Positions 53,968 to 62,002 of a stretch of 64,000 nt of DNA are shown here, piece after piece (positions within the stretch are counted from its first letter, which is position 1; the number at the start of each line of letters is the position of its first letter). This DNA is from Tessaracoccus flavus (GTDB taxonomy: Bacteria; Actinomycetota; Actinomycetes; Propionibacteriales; Propionibacteriaceae), in NCBI RefSeq assembly GCF_001997295.1, contig NZ_CP019605.1, positions 744,001 to 808,000 on the forward strand, in the 5' to 3' direction. Made by a program: the position numbers and the translations under genes. The notes beneath the pieces are model-generated. The model was given only the letters and a program-made list of their open reading frames with translations. It made no database searches and was not told where the DNA came from.

Positions 53968-55767
53968 TCAGAGGCCGAGTTCGCCGCCGAAGTCGCCGTC
54001 TTCGAGGCGCTCCTTGACTGCCGACAGGAACCGTGCCGCCATGGCGCCGTCGATGAGACGGTGGTCGTAGCTCATCGACAGGTACATCATGTGACGGATC
54101 GCGATCGACTCGTTGCCGAAGCGGTCCTCCACCACCACGGGACGCTTGGCGAGCGCCCCGGTGCCGAGGATCGCCACCTGCGGCTGGTTGATGATGGGGG
54201 TGTCGAACAGCGTGCCGGCCGAACCGTAGTTCGTGATCGTGAAGGTACCGCCGGACAGCTCGTCGGGGGCGACCTTGCTGCTGCGCGTGCGGGCGGCGAG
54301 GTCGGCGATCTTCTTGGCGAGGCCGGTGAGGTTGAGCGTGCCGGCGTCCTTGATCACGGGCACCAGCAGACCCTTCTCGGTGTCCACCGCGATGCCGACG
54401 TGCTCGCCGTCGGCGTAGGTGACGGTGCCCGCCTCCGTGTCGATGGTGGCGTTGACGATGGGGAACGCCTTGAGCGCCTCCACCGCGGCCATCGTGATGA
54501 ACGGGAGGTAGGACAGGGATGCGCCCTCGCGCTTCTTGAAGTCGTCCTTCACCTGGTTGCGGATGTGGCTGATGGCCGTCACGTCGACCTCCACGGTCGC
54601 GGTGAGCTGCGCCGACACCTGCAACGACTCGACCATGCGGCTGGCGATCGTCTTGCGCAGACGCGAGAGCTTCTCCGTGGTGCCACGCACCTGCTCGGAG
54701 CCCTCGGCCGCGGCCTTCTTCGGCTCATCCTTGGCGGGTGCGGCGGCGGGCTTCTTCTCCTCGGCGGGAGCCTGCTTGGCGGCCTCGGCCGCGTCCAGGA
54801 CGTCCTGCTTGCGGATGCGGCCGCCGACGCCGGTGCCCTTGACGGACGACAGGTCGACGCCGTGCTCCTTGGCCATCTTCCGCACGAGCGGGGTGACGTA
54901 AGTACCGTCGCCCGACGACTCCGCGGCACGCCTGGCCACAGCGGCCTCGACTGCGGGGGAGTGCTCGACCTTCGCCTCTTCCTTGGGCTCGGGCTTCGGC
55001 TCTTCCTTGGGCTCGGGCTTGGGCTCTTCCTTGGGCTTGGGCTTCGGCTCTTCCTTGGGCTCTTCCTTCGGCTCGGGCTGCGCCGGCGTCGGGTCGGTCT
55101 CTTCCTTGGGCTCGGGTTCGGCGGAGGCGTCCCCGATGACCGCGAGGACGGCGCCCACCTCGGCGACATCGTCTTCCTTGAAGCGGATCTCCAGGAGGGT
55201 GCCGGCGGCGGGGCTGGGGATCTCGGTGTCGACCTTGTCGGTGGACACCTCCAGCAGCGGCTCGTCGGCCTCGACGGTGTCGCCGATCTCCTTCAGCCAG
55301 CGCGAGATGGTCCCTTCTGTCACCGACTCACCGAGCGCGGGGAGCGTGACCTCGACGCCGGACGACGATGCGGCCGCCGTCGGCTTGTCATGGGCCTGCT
55401 CGGGCTCGGGCTCTTCCTCGGGTGTGGCGACCTCGACGGGCTCCTCCTCGGCCGCATCGTCGGCGTCGTCGGGGGCTGCCTCCTCGGCAACGGGCGCGGC
55501 CGCAGGCTCGTCGTCGGACGGGGCGTCGTCAGCATCGCCGATGATCGCCAACACGGCGCCCACCTCGGCGACGTCGTCTTCCTCGAACTTGATCTCCAGG
55601 AGCGTCCCTGCCACAGGGCTCGGGATTTCGGTGTCGACCTTGTCGGTGGAGACTTCGAGCAGCGGCTCGTCGGCCTCGACGGTGTCTCCGACGGCCTTCA
55701 ACCAGCGTGAGATGGTGCCTTCTGTGACGGACTCGCCCAGTGCCGGGAGGGTGACTTCGGTTGACAT
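53968..55767 (-). CDS. sucB: 2-oxoacid dehydrogenase E2 (dihydrolipoamide acyltransferase), two lipoyl domains
   Basis: Core of a 2-oxoglutarate or pyruvate dehydrogenase complex, 599 residues from ATG 55767. Two lipoyl domains (about 1-78 and 135-212) each contain VSTDKVDTEIPSP with the lipoyl Lys. They are joined by acidic, Ala-rich linkers. A Pro-Lys-Glu repeat linker follows (about 218-265), then the E1/E3-binding domain (VTPLVRKMAKEHGVDLSSV) and the catalytic domain, with SMSYDHRLIDG near residue 570 carrying the His and Asp. In actinobacteria such multi-lipoyl E2s (DlaT/SucB) often serve both complexes. No E1 gene is in the window; lpd lies directly upstream. Confidence 0.94.
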   Translation of the reverse strand: MSTEVTLPALGESVTEGTISRWLKAVGDTVEADEPLLEVSTDKVDTEIPSPVAGTLLEIKFEEDDVAEVGAVLAIIGDADDAPSDDEPAAAPVAEEAAPDDADDAAEEEPVEVATPEEEPEPEQAHDKPTAAASSSGVEVTLPALGESVTEGTISRWLKEIGDTVEADEPLLEVSTDKVDTEIPSPAAGTLLEIRFKEDDVAEVGAVLAVIGDASAEPEPKEETDPTPAQPEPKEEPKEEPKPKPKEEPKPEPKEEPKPEPKEEAKVEHSPAVEAAVARRAAESSGDGTYVTPLVRKMAKEHGVDLSSVKGTGVGGRIRKQDVLDAAEAAKQAPAEEKKPAAAPAKDEPKKAAAEGSEQVRGTTEKLSRLRKTIASRMVESLQVSAQLTATVEVDVTAISHIRNQVKDDFKKREGASLSYLPFITMAAVEALKAFPIVNATIDTEAGTVTYADGEHVGIAVDTEKGLLVPVIKDAGTLNLTGLAKKIADLAARTRSSKVAPDELSGGTFTITNYGSAGTLFDTPIINQPQVAILGTGALAKRPVVVEDRFGNESIAIRHMMYLSMSYDHRLIDGAMAARFLSAVKERLEDGDFGGELGL

Positions 55768-55819
55768 GTGAGTGTGGCTCCTTTGCGTACCGCGGTAATG
55801 GGTCCAGCCTATATGCGTT

Positions 55820-57220
55820 TCAGCCGTGGATGTGCAGGGGTTGTCCAGCGAGCGCCCAGTTGGCCTCCGCAAGCGCCTCGCTCAGGGTGGGGTGCGGGTG
55901 GATGATCCCGGCCACGTCCTCGGGCGTGGCGTGCCAGCCGACGAGGAGGGCACCCTCGGCGATGAGTTCGGAGACGTCCTCGCCGACGGCGTGCAGCCCC
56001 ACAATGCGTCCGTCGGCTGCTCGCACCATACGCACCACGCCGCTTTCGCGCTCCCCGGGAGCGCGCAGAATCTGTGCGCGTCCGTTGCCCGTCAGGTGGT
56101 AGTCCACCGAATCGGCACCCGCCCCCGCCGCCTCCAATGTGACGCCTACCGAGGCGAGCTGGGGGCTCGAATAGACCACCCGGGGGATGTCGACGTCGCG
56201 AACCGGAGTGGGTTTGCGTGGGTGCCTTCCCAGGTTGTGCGCGATCCGCTCGGCGACGAAGATGCCGTGCGCATAGCCCCGGTGGGCCAGCTGCGGGCCG
56301 GGCACCAGGTCGCCCGCGGCGTACACGTTGCGTGCGGCCGTCTGGAGGTTGCCGTCGACGACGACGTGACCGCTGGGGCTCAGAGTCACCCCCGCCTCCT
56401 CGAGGCCGATCCCCGACGTGACGGGGCGCCTGCCCGCCGCGATGAGGAGCAGTTCCGCGGAGACGGAATCCGAGCCGGCCGACACCCGCACCCCGCCGTC
56501 CGTTGCTTCGGCAGAGGTCGCCGGCGCGCCGAGGCGGATGTCGACGCCGCGCCGCTCCAGTTCCCTGCGCAGGACGCGGACGTGCCCGGGTTCCTCGCCG
56601 GGGAGCAGTCTGTCGGTGGCTTCCAGCAGCGTGACGCTGACGCCGAGATCGGCCCAGAGGGAGGCGAACTCGACGCCGATGACTCCGCCGCCGAGCACGA
56701 TCGCCGTCTCCGGCAGCGTGCTGAGCCGGAGCGCGTGGTTGCTGGTCAGGATGCGCTCGCCGTCGATGTCGAACCCCAGCGTGGCGGGCGCCGCGCCGGT
56801 GGCCACGAGCACGGCGCTTGCACGGTGGAGAGCGTCGGGCGTCCGAATCGCCGGCCCGGCGTCACTCACCTCGAGCGAGCCTCGCGCCGCGACGACCGTG
56901 ACGCCCCGGCTCTTGAGCAGACCGGTGAGGCCTCGGTGCAGGCCTGACACGACGCCGTCGGCATAGGCGCGGATCGCCTCGGCGTCGGTGTCGCCGAGCT
57001 CGGCGCCGATGCCGAACGACGGGGCCTTCGACACGGTGCGCCGGACCTTGGCGGCGTGCAACCAGGCCTTGGTGGGGATGCACCCGCGGTGGAGGCAGGT
57101 GCCGCCGACCTCGGCCTCGTCGATCATCACGACGGACAGCCCGAGCGTCGCCGCCCGAAGCGCGCAGGCGTAGCCGGCTGAACCGGCTCCGAGGATGGCC
57201 AGGTCGTACGCGTCACTCAT
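55820..57220 (-). CDS. lpdA: Dihydrolipoyl dehydrogenase (E3)
   Basis: FAD- and NAD-dependent enzyme that reoxidises lipoyl groups. It has 466 residues. The N-terminal FAD motif AILGAGSAGYACALRA is followed by the redox disulfide in GGTCLHRGCIPTKAW (Cys-x4-Cys) near residue 43-48. The NAD motif is VLGGGVIGVEFASLWADLG near residue 175. The C-terminal catalytic His-Glu-type segment reads GIIHPHPTLSEALAEA. It precedes the E2 gene by 52 bp; E2 has its own SD. Confidence 0.96.
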   Translation of the reverse strand: MSDAYDLAILGAGSAGYACALRAATLGLSVVMIDEAEVGGTCLHRGCIPTKAWLHAAKVRRTVSKAPSFGIGAELGDTDAEAIRAYADGVVSGLHRGLTGLLKSRGVTVVAARGSLEVSDAGPAIRTPDALHRASAVLVATGAAPATLGFDIDGERILTSNHALRLSTLPETAIVLGGGVIGVEFASLWADLGVSVTLLEATDRLLPGEEPGHVRVLRRELERRGVDIRLGAPATSAEATDGGVRVSAGSDSVSAELLLIAAGRRPVTSGIGLEEAGVTLSPSGHVVVDGNLQTAARNVYAAGDLVPGPQLAHRGYAHGIFVAERIAHNLGRHPRKPTPVRDVDIPRVVYSSPQLASVGVTLEAAGAGADSVDYHLTGNGRAQILRAPGERESGVVRMVRAADGRIVGLHAVGEDVSELIAEGALLVGWHATPEDVAGIIHPHPTLSEALAEANWALAGQPLHIHG

Positions 57221-57227
57221 GGCGCCC

Positions 57228-57233
57228 AGTCTG
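57228..57233 (-). promoter_or_regulatory. -10 box of leaderless lpdA
   Basis: CAGACT, a one-base variant, with 7 nt to ATG 57220. Confidence 0.45.
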
Positions 57234-57285
57234 GCATGGACGTCCTCTCGGCAGGGACCGTGCTCGGCCCGTTGGGGCGGGGCTG

Positions 57286-57291
57286 CATAAT
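57286..57291 (+). promoter_or_regulatory. -10 box of the gene at 57298
   Basis: CATAAT with 6 nt to GTG 57298. It favours that start over GTG 57292. Confidence 0.45.
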
Positions 57292-57297
57292 GTGGAT

Positions 57298-57627
57298 GTG
57301 GGTTGGTTTAGTCGTCGCAAGCGTGAGGTGAGCCTCGCCAGGGAAGCCAAGCAGGTGCCGGACGCGCTGCGCGATCACCTGAGCGAGTTCGTGGCCACCC
57401 GCCGTGGCGTCGAGGCCTGGGTCGAGCAGCCGACCAGCTTCAACAAGCCATCCATCCTGCTCGTCGCCGCAGACGGGGAATCGACGCGGCGCGGCCTACC
57501 CAGTGCCGACTATGGGTACGACTTCGCCGCCGCCCACGGGGTGCCCTGCTACGACGCCGGCGTAGTGCCGTACCCGCGCCGGATGCGCGAGTACGGCCTC
57601 CGCGCCAAGAAGCAGGGTCAGCGCTGA
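57298..57627 (+). CDS. Conserved actinobacterial protein of unknown function
   Basis: A 109-residue soluble basic protein, starting with GWFSRRKREVSLAREAK. It contains ADYGYDFAAAHGVPCYDAGVVPYPRRMREY, of which the Tyr/Pro-rich stretch looks conserved. No catalytic motif or membrane helix was seen. Similar short proteins lie between lpd and pepA in other actinobacteria, so the position, not the sequence, is the main clue. Its 3' end overlaps pepA by 10 bp on the opposite strand. Confidence 0.75.
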   Translation: MGWFSRRKREVSLAREAKQVPDALRDHLSEFVATRRGVEAWVEQPTSFNKPSILLVAADGESTRRGLPSADYGYDFAAAHGVPCYDAGVVPYPRRMREYGLRAKKQGQR

Positions 57628-59123
57628 AGTAGCCCGGCCAGCGTGACGATCGTGCGCACGCCCACGCCGGTGCCGCCCTTGGGCACGTAGCCGTAGGCGG
57701 ACTCCGGATTCTCCGCGGGCCCGGCGATGTCGAGGTGCGCCCATGCGACGCCGTCCCCCACGAAGCGCTCGAGGAAAGCACCCGCGACGAGCGCGCCGCC
57801 CCATCGCTTGCCCGCACCGGACTTCATGTCCGCGACGGTCGACTTCAGCTCTTCGCGTGTGGCGTCGGTGAGCGGCAGCTCCCAGAAGTCCTCGCCGGCG
57901 GCCTCCGCCGCGTCGAGCAGCAGGTCTGAGGTCTCCTCGCCGTTGGTGATGAGTCCACCAGTGCGCAGCCCCAGCGCCACCATGCACGCTCCGGTGAGCG
58001 TGGCCACGTCGACGATGAGGTCGGGCTTGTCCTGCCCGGCGCGGGCGATCGCGTCGGCCATGACGAGCCGTCCCTCGGCGTCGGTGTTGTAGTTCTCGAC
58101 GGTCTGCCCGTCGAACATCGTCAGGACGTCTCCGGAGCGGAAGGCGCTGCCCGAGGGGAGGTTCTCCGCGAGCGCCGCGTAGGCGGTGACCTTGACCTTC
58201 AGTCCGAGCGCAGCGATGGCGTTGACGGCGGCGATGACTGCCGCGGCGCCCGACATGTCGTACTTCATGCCGGCCATCTGGCCGGCGGGCTTGATGTCGA
58301 GGCCGCCGGAGTCGAAGGTGATGCCCTTGCCCACCAGTGCCAGGTGCCGCTCCGCGCCGCGCGGGGCGTAGCTCAGCCGCACGAGGCGGGGCTTGCGGGC
58401 GGAGCCGCCGCCGACTGCGAGAATGCCGCCGTAGCCGCCCCGCTCGAGTGCCTTCTCGTCGAGGATCTCGACGGCGACCTTCTGCTCGCGCACGTGGGTC
58501 TTGGCGGCCTCGGCGAAGCTCTCGGGGTAGAGGAGGTTCGGGGGAGTGTTGACCCAGTCCCGCGCCTGACACACGGCAGCGGCAGTGTGCTGGGCGGTGG
58601 TCAGCGCGGTGCGCTGCTCGGTGCCGGTCAGCGGCGTGATGAAGGAGATGCTGGCCACGGGCGAGGGCTTGGCGGTGCCCGTGATCGGCTGGAAGGAGTA
58701 GGCGCCGAGAACTGCTCCCTCAGCGGCCGCCTGGATGAGTTCCGGATCGCTCAGCTCCAGCGAGACGGCCACCTCGAGGCCCTGGGCATCCTCCAGCCCG
58801 GCGATGCAGCGCAACGCGTTGCCGAGTGCCCCGCGCAAGCCGTGAGGTGTGACGTCGGCGTCCCCCAGCCCGACGACGAAAACACGCGTGGACCCGAGCG
58901 GAGGGAGTTGAGTCACCTCCTCCAGGGCGGTCTTGGCGCCCATGGCGGAGGCGAGCTCAGCGAGGCTGCGGCCGTATGCCTTCTGGTAGCTCTTGCCCAG
59001 TTCGGGGGAGAGGCCGACGAGGGCCCGATCCCCCTGGTGGATGGTCGCCAGGCCCAGCAGTAGCACGTCGGCCGACCTGGGCAGCGACTTGGTCAGGTTC
59101 AAGGTTGGGTCAGTTCGCGTCAC
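57618..59123 (-). CDS. pepA: Leucyl aminopeptidase (M17)
   Basis: Cytosolic two-metal aminopeptidase of 501 residues, normally hexameric. The N-terminal domain (about 1-170) is variable. The catalytic domain has VGKGITFDSGGLDIKPAGQM with the first Lys and Asp ligands near residue 265, and the M17 signature NTDAEGRLVMADAI near residue 345. The start GTG 59123 is supported by a TAGGGT box 6 nt upstream. It is often near lipA/lpd in actinobacteria. Monocistronic. Confidence 0.97.
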   Translation of the reverse strand: MTRTDPTLNLTKSLPRSADVLLLGLATIHQGDRALVGLSPELGKSYQKAYGRSLAELASAMGAKTALEEVTQLPPLGSTRVFVVGLGDADVTPHGLRGALGNALRCIAGLEDAQGLEVAVSLELSDPELIQAAAEGAVLGAYSFQPITGTAKPSPVASISFITPLTGTEQRTALTTAQHTAAAVCQARDWVNTPPNLLYPESFAEAAKTHVREQKVAVEILDEKALERGGYGGILAVGGGSARKPRLVRLSYAPRGAERHLALVGKGITFDSGGLDIKPAGQMAGMKYDMSGAAAVIAAVNAIAALGLKVKVTAYAALAENLPSGSAFRSGDVLTMFDGQTVENYNTDAEGRLVMADAIARAGQDKPDLIVDVATLTGACMVALGLRTGGLITNGEETSDLLLDAAEAAGEDFWELPLTDATREELKSTVADMKSGAGKRWGGALVAGAFLERFVGDGVAWAHLDIAGPAENPESAYGYVPKGGTGVGVRTIVTLAGLLQR

Positions 59124-59129
59124 GGCTCC

Positions 59130-59135
59130 ACCCTA
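59130..59135 (-). promoter_or_regulatory. -10 box of leaderless pepA
   Basis: TAGGGT with 6 nt to GTG 59123. It is only 9 bp from the divergent -10 box at 59145. Confidence 0.6.
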
Positions 59136-59144
59136 GTGCTTTGG

Positions 59145-59150
59145 TACCTT
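59145..59150 (+). promoter_or_regulatory. -10 box of the gene at 59158
   Basis: TACCTT with 7 nt to ATG 59158. Confidence 0.5.
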
Positions 59151-59157
59151 GTCCAGC

Positions 59158-59487
59158 ATGCTCAAACGGCTCGGCCTCATCGCCTTCATCGTCGCCGGTC
59201 TGGTCGTCGCCGTGTGGGGGGCCATGTCCTGGATCTCGCCGTCGACCTCGTGCCGCGGCGTGGAGATGGGCCCGGGGGACACCTGCGAGTACTCGAGCCT
59301 CACCAACGAGAAGACCGGTGAGGTGCAGCGCTACGAGGACAGGATCGCGATCGCGCGCCAGCAGTCCCCGTTCGCCGTGGCAGCCGGGCTCGGGATGCTG
59401 GCGTTTGGCGCGGTCGTGGCGCGTTCCGAGTTCAGGGCAGCAGTGACATCGGTCCGTAGACCAGACGGTCCTCCTCGTACAGACTGA
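59158..59487 (+). CDS. Small membrane protein of unknown function
   Basis: A 109-residue protein with two hydrophobic helices: LGLIAFIVAGLVVAVWGAM near the start and VAAGLGMLAFGAVVA near residue 80. They flank a 45-residue outer loop, C-R-G-V-E-M-G-P-G-D-T-C, with two Cys that could form a disulfide. The frame also opens three codons earlier at 59149, but the promoter box favours ATG 59158. It overlaps the 3' end of the convergent gene at 59432. No family was recognised. Confidence 0.65.
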   Translation: MLKRLGLIAFIVAGLVVAVWGAMSWISPSTSCRGVEMGPGDTCEYSSLTNEKTGEVQRYEDRIAIARQQSPFAVAAGLGMLAFGAVVARSEFRAAVTSVRRPDGPPRTD

Positions 59488-59638
59488 CCTCTGCGACGCC
59501 GTGGGTGAGCAGCTCGCCGAAGAAGAGCGCCAGCCACTCCTCGGCCGCGGTCTGATCCTCGAACGACTTCTTCAGCCCTGCCGCCTCCAGCTCGTCGGCT
59601 GAGTAGGCGCCGCTGACCGGCTCCCAGCGGTAGCTCAT
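59432..59638 (-). CDS. Small acidic protein of unknown function
   Basis: A 68-residue soluble acidic protein (MSYRWEPVSGAYSADELEAA, then an FEDQTAAEEWLALFF stretch). Its ATG overlaps the DUF3043 stop by one base (TGATG), so it is translationally coupled to that gene. The coding sequence overlaps the convergent gene at 59158 by 56 bp, which lowers confidence in one of the two 3' ends. A longer upstream frame is a shadow of DUF3043. Function unknown. Confidence 0.65.
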   Translation of the reverse strand: MSYRWEPVSGAYSADELEAAGLKKSFEDQTAAEEWLALFFGELLTHGVAEVSLYEEDRLVYGPMSLLP

Positions 59639-60294
59639 CAGATCGGGTCCCCGCGCTTGATCCTCGGCCCCGGCTGGCGGAACCTGCGCAGCATGATGGA
59701 CCGGTTCATCATGTACATGAGCAGCCCCTTCGTCGAGGCGCCGGGGTGACGCTCCGCGAGGAGTTTCTTGAAGCCGCGCCACATGATCGCCACGTTGATG
59801 ATCGCCATGATCATGAGCGGCCAGAGCGCCAGCGTCACGTAGTAGGAGATCTGCGGCGCTGCCTGGATCGAGATCATCGACAGGGCCATGAGCAGAATCA
59901 TGAGCGGGAGCATGAACTCGGCGACCGTCCACCGGGTGTCGACGTAGTCGCGTAGGAGTTGGCGCTCGGGGGACTGCTCGATCCGCGACCAGGAGTCCAT
60001 CCGTGCGGCGGACCTGGCCCGGGCGTCGGCTCGGCGCTGCTCCTTGGGCGACAGCGTCGGGTGCAGGCGCTCCATGCGCGCTGCCTCCGCGGCCTTGCGC
60101 GACGGGGTGGCACCCTGCTTCTTCCGGATACCCGCGCGGGTGCCCGGATTCTCTGCCTCGGGCGCCGCTGCGGGGGCCGTAGGTGCCGTCTTGGCGGCGG
60201 CCTTCGCGGCGGCCTTCTCGCCCTTCGGCGTCAACGACTGGATGCGGTCGGTCTTTGCGCTCTCATTGCGCTCGTACGGGCGGAAGAGTGCCAC
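59638..60294 (-). CDS. DUF3043 membrane protein
   Basis: A 218-residue actinobacterial protein. The N-terminal half is Ala/Lys/Glu-rich and disordered, with RMERLHPTLSPKEQRRADAR at its end. Two membrane helices follow (FMLPLMILLMALSMISIQAA and YVTLALWPLMIMAIINVAIMW), and a basic C-terminus (RRFRQPGPRIKRG). GTG 60294 starts A-L-F-R-P-Y-E-R; the frame remains open upstream but without a promoter or SD that I can see. Function unknown. Confidence 0.85.
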   Translation of the reverse strand: MALFRPYERNESAKTDRIQSLTPKGEKAAAKAAAKTAPTAPAAAPEAENPGTRAGIRKKQGATPSRKAAEAARMERLHPTLSPKEQRRADARARSAARMDSWSRIEQSPERQLLRDYVDTRWTVAEFMLPLMILLMALSMISIQAAPQISYYVTLALWPLMIMAIINVAIMWRGFKKLLAERHPGASTKGLLMYMMNRSIMLRRFRQPGPRIKRGDPI

Positions 60295-60589
60295 TGTTGC
60301 CCCGGTTCTGCTCTGTGTGGTGAGTACGGCCGCCCATGTTACCTGCCGCCGCGTCGCCTCTGAACGGCGGTCGCCCGCTCTGAAAGGGTCAGTTTGGTGA
60401 CACGCGCGTCCATAGTGGTCGTACATGTCCCTGAATTGCACCTTTCGGGACGTGCAGCCTCCCTCACCACGGTGCCGGAACGGCTGGGCCTGAGTAGCGG
60501 CCGCGAGCACGAGCGGCCGTGTATCGAAACCACCGCCAACCCTGGTCGAGGACCGACGGGAACCCCCCAGCGTCTGTCAGGGCGGACGC

Positions 60590-60774
60590 AACGCCAACCG
60601 ACGACGGGCAACGCCAACAGGAAGGGCCAAACGCCAACCGAAATGCGGTGTTGCCCGCCAGACTCAGCGATGCCCGCGATATCTCACGGGCGTCGCTGAG
60701 CATCGGCGGCGTTGGCCTCTCCCGGTTGGCGTTTCCGGCTTTCCGTTGGCGTCTCCCTCTCTGGGTTGGCGCTG
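60590..60774. repeat. Phased ACGCCAAC dyad element E
   Basis: The left arm has three clear units AACGCCAAC at 60590, 60610 and 60630, and a decayed fourth, 20 bp apart. The central hairpin has 14-nt arms 60663-60676 and 60687-60700 (one G-U) and loop CGATATCTCA. The right arm has four inverted units with GGCG at 60708, 60728, 60748 and 60768, exactly 20 bp apart. It lies in the 596-bp gap (60295-60890) between divergent DUF3043 and pspA; the rest of the gap shows no gene, only likely promoters. Confidence 0.85.
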
Positions 60775-60890
60775 TGGGGGCCAAGACCCCGGCGGCAAGC
60801 TCAGGGCGGATTTCAGGGTCTCGCAGAACCCCGGGGGTCGACAGCCGCGCTAACGTAGTGTTCGCACACTCCCGTCTGGAAGGACACCCC

Positions 60891-61670
60891 GTGGCCAGCA
60901 TTTTTGAACGCATCGCCTTGGTCTTCAAGTCGAAGGCGAACAAGACCCTCGACAAGTACGAGGATCCTCGCGAGACCCTCGACTACTCGTACCAGAAGCA
61001 GCTCGAGCTGCTCCAGAACGTGCGCCGCGGTGTGGCCGACGTCGCCACGAGCCGCAAGCGGGTGGAGCTGCAGGCCTCCAAGCTGAACTCCGAGGTCGAG
61101 CGTCTCCAGTCGGCCGCGCAGCGGGCGCTCGAATCGAACCGGGAAGACCTGGCCCGTGAGGCCCTCACCCGCAAGGCCGGGCTGCAGACGCAGCTGGACG
61201 ACCTCCAGACCCAGCATGCGCAGCTCCAGGGTGAAGAGGAGAAGCTCGTTCGAGCCAGTTCCCGACTCCAGGCGAAGGTCGACGCCTTCCGCACCCGCAA
61301 GGAGACGATCAAGGCCACGTACTCCGCTGCCGAGGCCCAGACCCGCATCAACGAGGCCTTCACCGGTATCTCGGAGGAGATGAGCGACGTCGGCCTTGCG
61401 ATCCAGCGGGCCGAGGACAAGACGCTGCAGCTGCAGGCCCGCGCGTCCGCCGTCGACGAGCTTCTGGCTTCCGGCGCGCTCGAGGACCCCACCGGCACCG
61501 TCAAGGACGACATCACCCGCGAGCTCGACATGCTGGCGGCGGACTCCACCGTCGAGAGCGAACTGGCCGCCATGAAGGCGCAGCTCACCGGCGGACCCGC
61601 GGCCCGTCCGGAGATCGAGTCCGCACCCGCCGCCCAAGAGTCCGGCGACACGCAGGGGCGCCAGGCATGA
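60891..61670 (+). CDS. pspA: PspA/IM30 family protein
   Basis: A membrane-associated stress protein of 259 residues, almost wholly helical coiled coil. The N-terminal amphipathic helix ASIFERIALVFKSKANKTLD (residues 2-21) and the EDPRETLDYSYQKQLELLQN helix match PspA/IM30/Vipp1. The start GTG 60891 follows GGAAGGACA. The frame remains open back to 60519, through the repeat element, and is rejected there. The C-terminal 30 residues are disordered. It is coupled to pspAA (ATGA overlap). Confidence 0.93.
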   Translation: MASIFERIALVFKSKANKTLDKYEDPRETLDYSYQKQLELLQNVRRGVADVATSRKRVELQASKLNSEVERLQSAAQRALESNREDLAREALTRKAGLQTQLDDLQTQHAQLQGEEEKLVRASSRLQAKVDAFRTRKETIKATYSAAEAQTRINEAFTGISEEMSDVGLAIQRAEDKTLQLQARASAVDELLASGALEDPTGTVKDDITRELDMLAADSTVESELAAMKAQLTGGPAARPEIESAPAAQESGDTQGRQA

Positions 61671-62002
61671 TCGTGCGCATCATGGGCCAGGGCCAGTGGG
61701 TCCTGGAGCCCGAGCACCTGCTCGAACTGAACGAACTCGACCGTGCTCTAGAGGAGCGCGTCGAGGCCGGCGACCAGGAAGGGATGATCGCCGCTCTCGA
61801 GAGGCTGGGTGAGGGTGTGCGCCGCCTCGGCGTCGAAGTGCCGGAGGACGTGCTGGCCGAATCCGACCTGGTGCTTCCCGACGTCGACGTCTCGGTCGAG
61901 GAGGTCCGGGCCCTGCTGCAGTCGACAAGCGAGTACTACGGGCTGATCCCCGACGCTGACGACGAACTGTACGAGGGCGACCCGGAGTCGACCGACCTTT
62001 GA
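61667..62002 (+). CDS. pspAA: PspA-associated protein PspAA
   Basis: A 111-residue PspAA-domain protein that accompanies PspA in actinobacteria. The N-terminus MIVRIMGQGQWVLEPEHLLE is the family signature. An acidic C-terminus follows. The start overlaps the pspA stop by four bases and the stop overlaps the next gene by four bases, so three genes are translated in series. It likely modulates PspA; the mechanism is unknown. Confidence 0.9.
   Translation: MIVRIMGQGQWVLEPEHLLELNELDRALEERVEAGDQEGMIAALERLGEGVRRLGVEVPEDVLAESDLVLPDVDVSVEEVRALLQSTSEYYGLIPDADDELYEGDPESTDL

Noticed and set aside
52921..55710. 929-codon open frame on the plus strand opposite lipB, DUF554 and the E2 gene
   Set aside because: No domain or start signal. 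It mirrors three recognised genes, and long antisense frames are expected at this GC content.
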